Positions 1 through 8,224 of a stretch of DNA of 64,000 bases are shown here, in pieces. The stretch spans positions 79,714 to 143,713 of the forward strand of contig NZ_LKBT01000008.1 in NCBI RefSeq assembly GCF_002699985.1, in the 5' to 3' direction. This stretch comes from Pseudomonas sp. ICMP 561 (GTDB taxonomy: Bacteria > Pseudomonadota > Gammaproteobacteria > Pseudomonadales > Pseudomonadaceae). The position numbers and the translations under genes are program-made. The number at the start of each line of letters is the position of its first letter. The first letter of the stretch is position 1. The notes under the pieces are model-generated. The model searched no databases. It was given only the letters and a program-made list of their open reading frames with translations, and was not told the DNA's origin.

Positions 1-481
1 CGGCGATGGCGTCACCAAAGGCAAAGTTGACAGCCGTCTTTCCAGTGCGTTGTTCACTTATATGATTGCCGGTCATAGCCTGTCTGCCGGTTTCCAGCAA
101 GTCAGCGGCGACAGCGATGCGGTCTGGCTGAATCAGGGTGACGGTTCCAGCGCGTACTTCATGACCGAATCAATGATCGGCAAATTCCAGCGTGCCGGTG
201 AAAGTACCTGGCAGGTTCGTTACGGCTATGACTTCGCTCAGGTTGGCGTTCCGGGGCTGACGTTCCTTGGCATGTACGAAAGCGGCTCGAATATCCGCAC
301 GCCGGACGGTGATCGCAAGGAGTGGGAGCGCAACCTGACGCTGGGCTATGTGGTGCAATCCGGGCCTCTTAAAAAGCTCGGCATCCAGTTGCGGCATGCC
401 TCGCTACGTACTCAGGTCACTACCCAGCGTGACAGCGATGAGCATCGGGTGATCGTGACGTATCCGCTGGATATTCTCTGA
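1..481 (+). CDS. OprD-family outer membrane porin, 3' end only
   Basis: Open from the window edge (reading frame begins at base 2) to a TGA at 479-481, about 159 residues of the C-terminal part. The residues alternate in beta-barrel fashion, with the family-typical 'YGYDFAQVGVPGLTF' strand, a 'GSNIRTPDGD' loop, and the terminal strand ending 'VTYPLDIL'. OprD porins are trimeric outer membrane channels for small carboxylates, amino acids or peptides. The substrate-specifying N-terminal loops lie outside the window, so the member cannot be named. The missing start is due to the window edge, not truncation. Confidence 0.9.
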   Translation, partial: GDGVTKGKVDSRLSSALFTYMIAGHSLSAGFQQVSGDSDAVWLNQGDGSSAYFMTESMIGKFQRAGESTWQVRYGYDFAQVGVPGLTFLGMYESGSNIRTPDGDRKEWERNLTLGYVVQSGPLKKLGIQLRHASLRTQVTTQRDSDEHRVIVTYPLDIL

Positions 482-499
482 TCCCGACCGGGACACGGC

Positions 500-522
500 T
501 CCCTGTTTATTCAGAACAGGGA
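500..522 (+). terminator. Hairpin downstream of porin gene
   Basis: TCCCTGTT (500-507) pairs with AACAGGGA (515-522) across a 7-nt loop, 18 bases after the porin stop codon. No clear T-run follows, so intrinsic termination is probable rather than certain. Confidence 0.5.
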
Positions 523-621
523 ACCGCACTTAACTCTTACTTCATGTTTCATCACTTGCCCGCAACACTAGGCGCGGTGTATCACCTTGGGCTGAATATT
601 TTTGCTCAGGAGAGATTGCAC

Positions 622-1626
622 ATGCGTGCTGCAAATATTGCCGGTTTCATGCTGGCTCTGGCATTACCCGTCGGGGCGATGGCCGACACACCCAGCTATG
701 GCAAGCAACTTGAGGGTTTTAAATACCCTTATCCGTTGAGCAAATTCGAATTCGAATCTCAGGGTAAAAAGCTCGAAATGGGTTACATGGATGTCGCCGC
801 CCAAGGCAAGGCCAACGGTAAAACCGTGGTGCTGATGCATGGCAAGAATTTTTGCGGCGCAACCTGGGAAGACAGCATTAAGGCCTTGAGCAGCGCGGGC
901 TATCGTGTGGTCGCGCCAGACCAGATTGGCTTCTGTACTTCCAGCAAACCCGAGCAGTACCAATACACCTTCCAGCAACTGGCGACCAACACCCATGCGC
1001 TACTCGCCAAACTGGGCGTCGACAAGGCGACCATCATTGGTCATTCCACTGGCGGCATGCTCGCCACCCGTTATGCCCTGATGTATCCGCAGCAGACTCA
1101 ACAACTGGTCATGGTCAACCCGATTGGTCTGGAAGACTGGAAAGCCCTGGGTGTGCCGTATCGCACGGTGGATCAATGGTATGCACGTGAGCTGAAAGTT
1201 ACCGCCGAAGGCATTCGCAAATACGAGCAGAACACCTATTACGCCGGCCGCTGGAAGCCCGAATACGACAAGTGGGTGGACATGCTTGCCGGTCTGAGCA
1301 AGGGGCCGGGCAAGGAAGTGGTGGCGTGGAACTCGTCGCTGATCTACGACATGATTTTCACTCAGCCGGTGTTTTATGAATTCCCGAAACTCACCGTTCC
1401 GACTTTGCTGATGATTGGCGACGCGGACACGACAGCCATCGGCAGCGACATCGTTTCGCCGGAGCTCAAGGCTAAGCTGGGTAACTACAAAGTACTGGGC
1501 AAGGACGTCGCGAAGATGATTCCCGGCGCCAAACTGGTTGAGTTCCCGGGGATGGGGCATGCACCGCAGATGGAGGATCCGGTGGGGTTCAACAAGGCGT
1601 TGATTTCAGGGTTGGGTGGGAAGTAA
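622..1626 (+). CDS. Secreted alpha/beta hydrolase
   Basis: 334 residues. ATG 622 is preferred over the upstream in-frame ATG at 544 because AGGAGA (609-614) precedes it and it begins a clean signal peptide (MRAANIAGF...GAMA, cleavage near residue 21), placing the protein in the periplasm or outside. The alpha/beta hydrolase fold shows an oxyanion 'MHGKNF' near residue 72, a nucleophile elbow GHSTGG with Ser142, an acid region 'GDADTT', and the catalytic His in 'GMGHAPQ' near residue 313. The closest family appearance is haloalkane dehalogenase/epoxide hydrolase-like esterases, but a Ser nucleophile argues against dehalogenase. Substrate unknown. It stands alone between the porin and a convergent small gene. 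Confidence 0.88.
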   Translation: MRAANIAGFMLALALPVGAMADTPSYGKQLEGFKYPYPLSKFEFESQGKKLEMGYMDVAAQGKANGKTVVLMHGKNFCGATWEDSIKALSSAGYRVVAPDQIGFCTSSKPEQYQYTFQQLATNTHALLAKLGVDKATIIGHSTGGMLATRYALMYPQQTQQLVMVNPIGLEDWKALGVPYRTVDQWYARELKVTAEGIRKYEQNTYYAGRWKPEYDKWVDMLAGLSKGPGKEVVAWNSSLIYDMIFTQPVFYEFPKLTVPTLLMIGDADTTAIGSDIVSPELKAKLGNYKVLGKDVAKMIPGAKLVEFPGMGHAPQMEDPVGFNKALISGLGGK

Positions 1627-1659
1627 GCCGTCGTAGCGCGACCAGGCGGTCCTGAGGAC

Positions 1660-2061
1660 TTATTTACCTTTCTTCCCTGACTGACCGCCCGAAGGATCAA
1701 AACACTGGCTGTCATACCGCGGACTTTCGCACAGCGATTTTGCAGTCGGGGGAGGCGGGCGGTTCTTTTGATATAGCTTATAGCTCTCCGTCTCATAGAC
1801 AGTGACCTTGGTCCGGCCGCTGACTTTCAGGAACTCGGTAGCCTTCAGATTGATCTTGTGCGCGTGATCCACGGGCTCACCCTGACGTAGCATGTTGGGT
1901 GGGCCTTGTCTTTGTACGGACGTCGCAGCGTTGTCTTCGCTGCAAGGGACTGACGCAAAGCTCACCTTGCCTTCAGGCGAAGTGCATTTGAATATCTCGC
2001 TGCGAGCAATCCCGCTGGCGAGCAGGGCGGTGATGGCTAGCGCCAGTGAATATCCTTTCAT
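1660..2061 (-). CDS. Small exported DUF4124-type protein
   Basis: 133 residues from ATG at 2061, with GGAGAG a few bases upstream; the longer frame from 2094 lacks this. An N-terminal signal peptide (MKGYSLALAITALLASGIARS) is followed by 'EIFKCTSPEGKVSFASVPC', the Cys-bearing pattern of the DUF4124 family, in which a short beta segment is stabilised by cysteines. The rest is charged and ends in a Gly/Lys-rich tail with two more cysteines. Probably periplasmic; function unknown. It converges on the alpha/beta hydrolase gene. Confidence 0.75.
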   Translation of the reverse strand: MKGYSLALAITALLASGIARSEIFKCTSPEGKVSFASVPCSEDNAATSVQRQGPPNMLRQGEPVDHAHKINLKATEFLKVSGRTKVTVYETESYKLYQKNRPPPPTAKSLCESPRYDSQCFDPSGGQSGKKGK

Positions 2062-2324
2062 GAAGTCTCTCCGTAGGTGGCGCAAAGCTACCATTTGTGC
2101 TGTGCAAGCCCCAGATATTTTTGCGCTTGCGATACGGCATCTGGCTTTAGCTGGTTCAAACCAGGTTCCGAACGCTATGCCTGTCTCGTACGCATAAAGT
2201 AAACGGTTAGTGCACCGACTGGATATCAGGTCACCGAAGGCTAGTCGTCCGGATGATCGCGAGCCGGGCGGTATCGTTTCCGGCTTTTGACACTTGCGTC
2301 GGAAGCATCTTGCGACACCTCAAC

Positions 2325-2364
2325 CTTTCACAAAACGGTTACTCAACCGTCACTTCCAGTTCAC
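2325..2364 (+). promoter_or_regulatory. Tandem Pho boxes upstream of phnC
   Basis: Four 7-bp half-sites CTTTCAC (2325), CGGTTAC (2336), CCGTCAC (2347) and AGTTCAC (2358) repeat with exact 11-bp spacing, each separated by a 4-bp A/T or T/C linker. This is the architecture of PhoB sites (consensus CTGTCAY, 11-bp period), here two full boxes side by side, about 62 bases before the phnC start. They would place the operon under phosphate-starvation control. The remainder of the 2062-2426 gap shows no other recognisable element. Confidence 0.75.
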
Positions 2365-2426
2365 CCCGTTGAAACACCCCAGGCCTACTGTCAGTTGCAA
2401 CTCACAACAACCAGACAGAGAAGCCC

Positions 2427-3260
2427 ATGAACCCAGCCATCCATGTCGAGCGTCTGAACAAGACTTTTGCGCGCAAGCCCGCGCTGGTTGATCTGGCATT
2501 GTCTATACAACCCGGAGAAATGGTCGCCCTGATCGGTGCCTCGGGTTCCGGCAAATCCACGCTGTTGCGTCACCTTGCCGGGCTGGCGTGCTGTGATCGT
2601 GGCAATGGCGGGAGCGTACAGGTGCTGGGCCGAGAGGTGCAGGCCGCTGGCCGCCTCAACGGCAAGGTACGCAAGCTGCGTTCCGATATCGGCTACATCT
2701 TTCAGCAGTTCAATCTGGTCAACCGTCTCAGCGTGCTCGATAACGTGCTGCTGGGTTGCCTGGGACGCATGCCCGGCTGGCGCGGCAATCTCGGCCTGTT
2801 CAATGCCGAAGAAAAACAACGCGCCTTGCAGTCACTGGACCGCGTCGGTCTTGTGGATCTGGCCGCACAGCGTGCCTCGACCTTGTCGGGGGGCCAGCAA
2901 CAGCGAGTCGCCATTGCCCGGGCGTTGACCCAGCGTGCCGAGGTGATCCTCGCTGACGAGCCTATCGCTTCGCTGGACCCTGAGTCCGCTCGCAAGGTCA
3001 TGGAAATCCTCGCCGATATCAATCGCACTGACGGCAAGACCGTAGTCGTCACCCTGCATCAGGTGGATTACGCCGTGCGCTATTGCCCTCGCGCCGTGGC
3101 GCTTAAAGGCGGACGGATTCATTTCGACGGTGACGGGAAAAATCTCAGCAGCCAGTTCCTCAATGATCTGTACGGCGCAGACGTGGACACCAGCCTGATG
3201 ATTGCTGAAGAGGGTCGACGCATCGTTGCCCCACCTCGTCTGGTGCTGGCTCGCAACTGA
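2427..3260 (+). CDS. phnC: Phosphonate ABC transporter ATPase PhnC
   Basis: 277 residues. ABC ATPase powering uptake of phosphonates (and phosphite or phosphate esters) with PhnD and PhnE. Walker [10 protein letters not shown] at residues 37-45, Q-loop 'YIFQQFNLV', signature LSGGQQQR, Walker B '[13 protein letters not shown]' and switch His in 'VTLHQVDYA' are all present and in order. The '[19 protein letters not shown]' run is characteristic of PhnC. First gene of the C-P lyase operon, followed 69 bp later by phnD. The Pho boxes at 2325-2364 precede it. Confidence 0.96.
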   Translation: MNPAIHVERLNKTFARKPALVDLALSIQPGEMVALIGASGSGKSTLLRHLAGLACCDRGNGGSVQVLGREVQAAGRLNGKVRKLRSDIGYIFQQFNLVNRLSVLDNVLLGCLGRMPGWRGNLGLFNAEEKQRALQSLDRVGLVDLAAQRASTLSGGQQQRVAIARALTQRAEVILADEPIASLDPESARKVMEILADINRTDGKTVVVTLHQVDYAVRYCPRAVALKGGRIHFDGDGKNLSSQFLNDLYGADVDTSLMIAEEGRRIVAPPRLVLARN

Positions 3261-3329
3261 GCCGCCTCCCATTACTTTTAAAAAAACCGAACACAACAAA
3301 CAGCCAAACCCAAACTGAGGAGTGCTTCC

Positions 3330-4334
3330 ATGTTGAACCGTATCGGTCGCGTCGTTGCGTCTGCCGCGTTGCTGGGCAGTTGCCTGCTGGGCACTGCCCA
3401 CGCCGACGAGAAAGTCATCAACTTCGGCATCATGTCTACCGAGTCTTCGCAGAACCTGAAAAGCATCTGGCAGCCGTTTCTGGATGACATGGGCAAGAAG
3501 ACCGGGCTGAAAATCAACGCCACCTTCGCCTCGGACTATGCAGGCTTGATCCAGGGCATGCGTTTCAACAAGGTCGACGTGGCCTGGCTGGGCAACAAGG
3601 CCGCCATGGAAGCGGTGGACCGCTCCAACGGTGAAATCTTCGCTCAGACTTCGGCCGCCAACGGTGCGCCGGGCTACTGGAGCGTGATCATTGCCCGCAA
3701 GGACAGCCCGATCAACACCGTCGAAGACATGCTCAAGAATGCCAAGACTCTGACCTTCGGTAACGGTGATCCAAACTCCACCTCCGGTTATCTGGTACCG
3801 GGTTACTACGTGTTCGCCAAGAACAACGTCGACGCCGCTACGGCCTTCAAGCGCACCTTGAATTCCAGCCACGAAGTGAACGCTCTCAGCGTTGCCAAGG
3901 GCCAGCTGGATGTTGCGACCTTCAACACTGAAAGCTGGGATCGCCTGGAAGTCACCCAGCCGGATATGGCTGCCAAGCTCAAAGTGATCTGGAAGTCGCC
4001 ATTGATTCCGGCCGACCCAATGGTCTGGAGCAAAGCGCTGTCGGACGAGAATAAAAACAAGATTCGTGAGTTCTTTGCCGATTACGGCAACACCGACGAA
4101 GAGAAAGCCGTCCTCAAGGGCATGCAACTGGGCAAGTTCCTCAAGTCCAGCGATGACCAACTGCTGCCGATCCGTCAGCTGGATCTGTTCAAGCAGCGCA
4201 CCGAAACCCTCGCCAGCACCAGCCTCAATGCCGACGAGAAAGCCAAACGCCTCAAGGACATCGATGCGGGCTTGAGCAAGTTGCAGGAACGCCTGACCGA
4301 GCTTGAGAAGAAAAACACTGCAAGTGCGGGTTGA
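3330..4334 (+). CDS. phnD: Phosphonate-binding periplasmic protein PhnD
   Basis: 334 residues with a Sec signal peptide (cleavage after ...GTAHA, residue 25). 'INFGIMSTESSQNLKSIW' and the later 'STSGYLVPGYYVF' are typical of PhnD-type solute-binding proteins that capture 2-aminoethylphosphonate and other phosphonates. The C-terminal 40 residues are strongly charged and helical, as in E. coli PhnD. The start is supported by GAGGAG at 3317-3322. It is followed by a hairpin at 4343-4367 and then phnE. Confidence 0.95.
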   Translation: MLNRIGRVVASAALLGSCLLGTAHADEKVINFGIMSTESSQNLKSIWQPFLDDMGKKTGLKINATFASDYAGLIQGMRFNKVDVAWLGNKAAMEAVDRSNGEIFAQTSAANGAPGYWSVIIARKDSPINTVEDMLKNAKTLTFGNGDPNSTSGYLVPGYYVFAKNNVDAATAFKRTLNSSHEVNALSVAKGQLDVATFNTESWDRLEVTQPDMAAKLKVIWKSPLIPADPMVWSKALSDENKNKIREFFADYGNTDEEKAVLKGMQLGKFLKSSDDQLLPIRQLDLFKQRTETLASTSLNADEKAKRLKDIDAGLSKLQERLTELEKKNTASAG

Positions 4335-4342
4335 TTGATCCG

Positions 4343-4367
4343 GGGCGTGCTCTTGTCGGGCACGCCC
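4343..4367 (+). terminator. Intra-operon hairpin between phnD and phnE
   Basis: GGGCGTGC (4343-4350) pairs with GCACGCCC (4360-4367), loop of 9, no T-run after it. Such a stem just after a binding-protein gene commonly protects the upstream mRNA or attenuates read-through, giving more binding protein than permease. That role is inferred from position. Confidence 0.5.
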
Positions 4368-4392
4368 ACCTCCTGCTTAACGAGATCCGACA

Positions 4393-5190
4393 ATGACGAG
4401 CACGACTACCCATGCGGCTTACACCCAGGCTGCCGGCAAACGCAGTTGGCCGCAGTACCTGGGCTGGGGCCTGTTTCTGGCCATGCTGGCCTGGGCCTGG
4501 CAGGGCGCCGAGATGAACCCGTTGGCGCTGTACCGCGACTCGGGAAACATGGCGACTTTCGCCGCCGATTTCTTCCCGCCTGACTTCCACGAGTGGCGCT
4601 CGTACCTCAAGGAAATGATCGTCACTGTGCAGATTGCTCTGTGGGGCACGGTACTGGCGATTGTCTGCTCGGTCCCGCTGGGCATCCTTTGCGCTGAAAA
4701 CATCACCCCTTGGTGGATTCACCAACCGCTGCGTCGGGTCATGGACTCCTTTCGCTCCATCAATGAAATGGTCTTCGCCATGTTGTTTGTGGTGGCGGTC
4801 GGCCTGGGTCCCTTTGCTGGCGTTCTGGCGCTTTGGATCAGTACCACAGGTGTACTGGCCAAGCTGTTCGCCGAAGCCGTGGAAGCGATTGATCCAGGTC
4901 CAGTCGAAGGTGTGCGTGCCACCGGTGCCAGCGCCTTGCAGGAAGTGATTTACGGCGTGATCCCGCAAGTCATGCCGTTGTGGATTTCCTACGCGCTGTA
5001 TCGCTTCGAGTCCAACGTGCGCTCGGCAACAGTCGTGGGCATGGTCGGCGCGGGCGGGATTGGCGTGATCCTCTGGGAAAACATCCGCGCGTTCCAGTTC
5101 ACCCAGACCTGCGCCGTGTTGCTGGTGATCATCGTGGTGGTCAGTGTCATCGACATCGTGTCCCAGCGTTTGCGCAAGCAGTTTATTTAG
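4393..5190 (+). CDS. phnE: Phosphonate ABC transporter permease PhnE
   Basis: 265 residues, several hydrophobic segments (first near residues 20-38, then a block from about 75 to 255). The cytoplasmic EAA-loop is visible as '[19 protein letters not shown]', where permease contacts PhnC. The membrane channel of the PhnCDE importer. Only one phnE gene is present, as expected for this operon type. The gene ends 172 bp before phnF, and that gap holds a REP pair rather than a further gene. Confidence 0.94.
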   Translation: MTSTTTHAAYTQAAGKRSWPQYLGWGLFLAMLAWAWQGAEMNPLALYRDSGNMATFAADFFPPDFHEWRSYLKEMIVTVQIALWGTVLAIVCSVPLGILCAENITPWWIHQPLRRVMDSFRSINEMVFAMLFVVAVGLGPFAGVLALWISTTGVLAKLFAEAVEAIDPGPVEGVRATGASALQEVIYGVIPQVMPLWISYALYRFESNVRSATVVGMVGAGGIGVILWENIRAFQFTQTCAVLLVIIVVVSVIDIVSQRLRKQFI

Positions 5191-5232
5191 ATGTCGTGGT
5201 GGACCGGATTTTGTGCTGTGGATGTTGCTCTC

Positions 5233-5321
5233 GTAGGACCGGCTTTAGCCGGGAGGGCGTCGGTGGTTTCAAGTAGGTGTGTCGACCCTGGTGGCGCTCT
5301 ACCGGCTAAAGCCAGTCCTAC
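5233..5321. repeat. REP pair in phnE-phnF gap
   Basis: GTAGGACCGGCTTTAGCCGG from 5233 faces its imperfect inverse ACCGGCTAAAGCCAGTCCTA ending at 5321: two REP palindromes in inverted orientation. It lies inside the phn operon, between two codirectional genes, where it may modulate transcript stability or read-through into phnF-phnP. Confidence 0.88.
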
Positions 5322-5362
5322 AGGGTTACGCGCTGTTTTACGAAATAAGGTGTTTTTTAACC

Positions 5363-6070
5363 ATGGACATGTCTAGACAACAAGCCGAGCCGCTGTACCT
5401 GGAGCTCGCCAACATTCTGCGCGCCGAGCTCGGCAGTTACACCTCAGGGGATTACTTGCCTCCTGAAGTTCAGCTCGCTGCACGTTTTGAAGTCAACCGT
5501 CACACCATTCGCCGTGCCATCGATGAGTTGGTGCGTGAGGGCAGTGTGTTGCGGCGGCAGGGTAAAGGTACGCAGGTATTGCAGCGTCCGTTGATCTATC
5601 CCATGCGAGCTGACAGTGCCTATACCCAGTCGTTGTCAGCGCAGGGCGTTGGCGTTGATGCCACGCTGCTGCAGCGTCAGGAGTGCCCGGCCAGCGCTGA
5701 AGACGCTGAACACTTGCAGCTGGATCAATACGCGCCGCTGATCGAGCTGCACACCTTGCGCAAACTCGACGGCCATCCGGTGAGCCTGATTCGCCATCGC
5801 TTCTGCGCCACCCGCAGCGAGTTGCTGGCCAGTTACCGACGCGGCTCGCTGCGCCAGTTCCTGGCTGACCGCGACTTGCCGCTGACTCGAACCCTGAGTC
5901 TGGTCGGGGCGCGTCTGCCCAGTCGTGAAGAGGCGGATCTGTTGATGATGCCGCGTCATCTGCCAGTGCTCACCGTTCTCACTGTTTCCCGCGACGGCAG
6001 CGGCCATCCGGTGGAGTTGTCCCGCTCCACCAGTCGTTCCGACCGCTTTCAGTATCAGTTCATCGTCTGA
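5363..6070 (+). CDS. phnF: GntR/HutC-type regulator PhnF
   Basis: 235 residues. The ATG at 5363 is chosen over upstream in-frame codons because those would read through the REP pair. N-terminal winged helix of the GntR type (residues about 10-75, 'ANILRAEL...LPPEVQLAARFEVNRHTIRRAIDEL') followed by a UTRA ligand-binding domain (about 95-230). PhnF is the predicted local repressor of phosphonate-use genes. Its last base overlaps a possible ATG of phnG, so translation is probably coupled. Confidence 0.93.
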   Translation: MDMSRQQAEPLYLELANILRAELGSYTSGDYLPPEVQLAARFEVNRHTIRRAIDELVREGSVLRRQGKGTQVLQRPLIYPMRADSAYTQSLSAQGVGVDATLLQRQECPASAEDAEHLQLDQYAPLIELHTLRKLDGHPVSLIRHRFCATRSELLASYRRGSLRQFLADRDLPLTRTLSLVGARLPSREEADLLMMPRHLPVLTVLTVSRDGSGHPVELSRSTSRSDRFQYQFIV

Positions 6071-6084
6071 TGGAGATGCCCTAT

Positions 6085-6540
6085 ATGAACCCTGCTACAG
6101 ACCCCGCTATTGCCGCACGTCAACGCTGGATCGGTGTACTCGCTCGCGCCGTCGGTGACGAGTTGAGCCGTCACGAATCGGCGTTACGTGACGCCGAATA
6201 CCAACTGATTCGCGCCCCGGAAATCGGCATGACGCTGGTGCGTGGCCGCATGGGTGGCACCGGCGCGGCCTTCAATGTCGGTGAAATGAGCGTGACCCGT
6301 TGTGTCGTACGCCTGGCTGATGGCCGTACCGGTTACAGCTATCTGGCCGGGCGCGACAAACCCCGCGCCGAATTGGCCGCACTGGCCGATGCCCACCTGC
6401 AAGGCCCGCAGCAACAACACTGGCTCAGCGAACTGATCGAGCCTATGGCCCGCGCCCAGCTCAAGCGCCGCGCTGACAAGGATGCCGAAACCGCCGCCAG
6501 CAAAGTGGAATTCTTTACCCTTGTCAGAGGAGAAGACTGA
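6085..6540 (+). CDS. phnG: C-P lyase subunit PhnG
   Basis: 151 residues. ATG 6085 has GGAG at 6072-6075 with a 9-base gap, making it better than the ATG at 6070 that overlaps the phnF stop. PhnG is a small subunit of the membrane-independent C-P lyase core complex (PhnG2H2I2J2) and, with PhnH and PhnI, is needed to make alpha-D-ribose 1-methylphosphonate 5-triphosphate. Recognised from 'RQRWIGVLARA' near the N-terminus and 'RAPEIGMTLVRGRMGGTGAAFNVGE' split over the middle. Stop overlaps the phnH ATG (TGATG). Confidence 0.93.
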   Translation: MNPATDPAIAARQRWIGVLARAVGDELSRHESALRDAEYQLIRAPEIGMTLVRGRMGGTGAAFNVGEMSVTRCVVRLADGRTGYSYLAGRDKPRAELAALADAHLQGPQQQHWLSELIEPMARAQLKRRADKDAETAASKVEFFTLVRGED

Positions 6541-7148
6541 TGAATGCAGCACTGTTGCAACCGGCATTCGCCGACCCGGTACTCGACGCCCAGCGCAGTT
6601 TTCGCGCGGCCCTCAAAGCGCTGGCAGGCCCTGGTGTCATCCACACCTTGCAGGCGGCCCAGCGACCGCCCGCACTTACCGGTCTTGATTCAGCCACCCA
6701 TGCCTTGTGCCTGGCCTTGCTGGATATCGACACCGCTCTGTGGCTGGCTCCGGCTTTCGATACCCCGGCGATTCGCGCCAATCTGGCTTTTCACTGCGGC
6801 TGCCCGATTGTCACTGAGCGCCGCCATGCGCGATTCGCCTTGCTCGACGAGAGCCAGCTACAGGATCTGTCCGGCTTCGACCTGGGTAACGACCGTTACC
6901 CGGATCAGTCCTGCACTTTGTTGATCCAGTTGCCCAGTCTGGGCGGCGGTAGCTCCATGAGCTGGCAGGGACCGGGCATTGAAAGCGAAAACAAAGTGGC
7001 CTTGCCGTTGAGCGACACGTTCTGGAACCAGCGCGAGCAACACAACGATTTTCCCCGAGGGCTGGACGTGTTCTTTGTCGCCGACAGCGATCTGCTCGGC
7101 CTGCCGCGCAGCACCCGGGTCACACAACTTGCACAGGAGCGTGCCTGA
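6540..7148 (+). CDS. phnH: C-P lyase subunit PhnH
   Basis: 202 residues. PhnH is a non-catalytic core subunit with a PLP-transferase-like fold that has lost its cofactor site. It dimerises and packs on PhnJ. The family pattern 'FRAALKALAGPG' at residues 20-31, the central 'CTLLIQLPSL' and the C-terminal 'NDFPRGLDVFFV' are visible. Overlaps phnG by one base at the start and phnI by one base at the end (TGATG), typical of strict translational coupling. Confidence 0.93.
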   Translation: MNAALLQPAFADPVLDAQRSFRAALKALAGPGVIHTLQAAQRPPALTGLDSATHALCLALLDIDTALWLAPAFDTPAIRANLAFHCGCPIVTERRHARFALLDESQLQDLSGFDLGNDRYPDQSCTLLIQLPSLGGGSSMSWQGPGIESENKVALPLSDTFWNQREQHNDFPRGLDVFFVADSDLLGLPRSTRVTQLAQERA

Positions 7149-8224
7149 TGTACGTCGCCGTAAAGGGTGGCGAACAGGCCATCGATAATGCTCACCGCCT
7201 GCTGGCCAAAAAACGCCGGGGCGATATATCCATTGCCGAACTCAGCGTCGAGCAGATCCGTCAGCAATTGCCTTTGGCCGTGGCTCGCGTGATGACCGAA
7301 GGCTCGCTGTACGACGAGCAACTGGCTGCGCTGGCCATCAAGCAAGCGGCGGGGGACATGATCGAAGCGATCTTCCTGCTGCGTGCCTACCGCACGACAC
7401 TGCCGCGTTTCAGCGCCAGCTTGCCGATCAATACGTCGGACATGCAGCTCAATCGTCGTTTGTCGGCCACCTTCAAGGACCTGCCCGGCGGGCAATTGCT
7501 TGGCCCGACGTTCGACTACACCCATCGCCTGCTGGACTTCACCTTGCTGGCAGACGGCGAATACCCGGGGCCGCAGGCGCAGGAAAACGCCGTTCTTGAA
7601 CCTTGCCCGCGTGTCTTGGGGTTATTGGCCAAAGAAGGCTTGATGAAGAACGAAGCCGACAGCAGCGAAGACGTTGCCGACATCACCCGCGAGCCGCTGG
7701 AGTACCCGGCCAATCGTGCTCAGCGCTTGCAAGCCCTGGCCCGTGGCGATGAAGGTTTTCTGCTGGCCCTGAGTTATTCCACCCAACGCGGTTATGGCCG
7801 CAATCACCCGTTCGCCGGGGAAATCCGGATTGGCGAAGTCGAGGTCTGGATCGAACCTGAAGAGCTGGGTTTCCCGATTGCCATTGGCGCCATCGAAGTG
7901 ACCGAGTGCGAAATGATCAACCAGTTCGTCGGTTCGGCCACTGAACCGGCGCAATTCACTCGCGGTTACGGTCTGGCGTTCGGCCACGCAGAGCGCAAGG
8001 CGATGGCCATGGCGCTGGTAGATCGCTCTTTACGCGCTGAAGAGTTCAACGAAGAAATCCAGTCTCCGGCGCAGCAGGAAGAGTTTGTCCTGGCCCATTG
8101 CGACAACGTCGAGGCTGCCGGTTTCGTTTCGCACCTGAAATTGCCGCACTACGTCGACTTCCAGTCCGAACTGGGGCTGATTCGTAAACTGCGTGCGCCT
8201 GCACAGAAGGAGCCCAAGCCATGA
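7148..8224 (+). CDS. phnI: C-P lyase subunit PhnI
   Basis: 358 residues, matching the usual size. PhnI carries the nucleosidase activity of the core: with PhnG, PhnH and PhnL it exchanges the adenine of ATP or GTP for methylphosphonate at ribose C1. Starts 'MYVAVKGGEQAIDNAHRLL', with the typical 'SLYDEQLAALAIKQAAGDM' and 'SYSTQRGYGRNHPFAGE' stretches, the latter conserved throughout the family. Four-base overlap (ATGA) with phnJ. Confidence 0.95.
   Translation: MYVAVKGGEQAIDNAHRLLAKKRRGDISIAELSVEQIRQQLPLAVARVMTEGSLYDEQLAALAIKQAAGDMIEAIFLLRAYRTTLPRFSASLPINTSDMQLNRRLSATFKDLPGGQLLGPTFDYTHRLLDFTLLADGEYPGPQAQENAVLEPCPRVLGLLAKEGLMKNEADSSEDVADITREPLEYPANRAQRLQALARGDEGFLLALSYSTQRGYGRNHPFAGEIRIGEVEVWIEPEELGFPIAIGAIEVTECEMINQFVGSATEPAQFTRGYGLAFGHAERKAMAMALVDRSLRAEEFNEEIQSPAQQEEFVLAHCDNVEAAGFVSHLKLPHYVDFQSELGLIRKLRAPAQKEPKP

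Noticed and set aside
2151..2175. tRNA-like T-loop (GGTTCAAACC)
   Set aside because: No acceptor, D-arm or anticodon arm could be built around it.
2832..4160. 442-codon reverse frame
   Set aside because: Antisense shadow of phnC and phnD.
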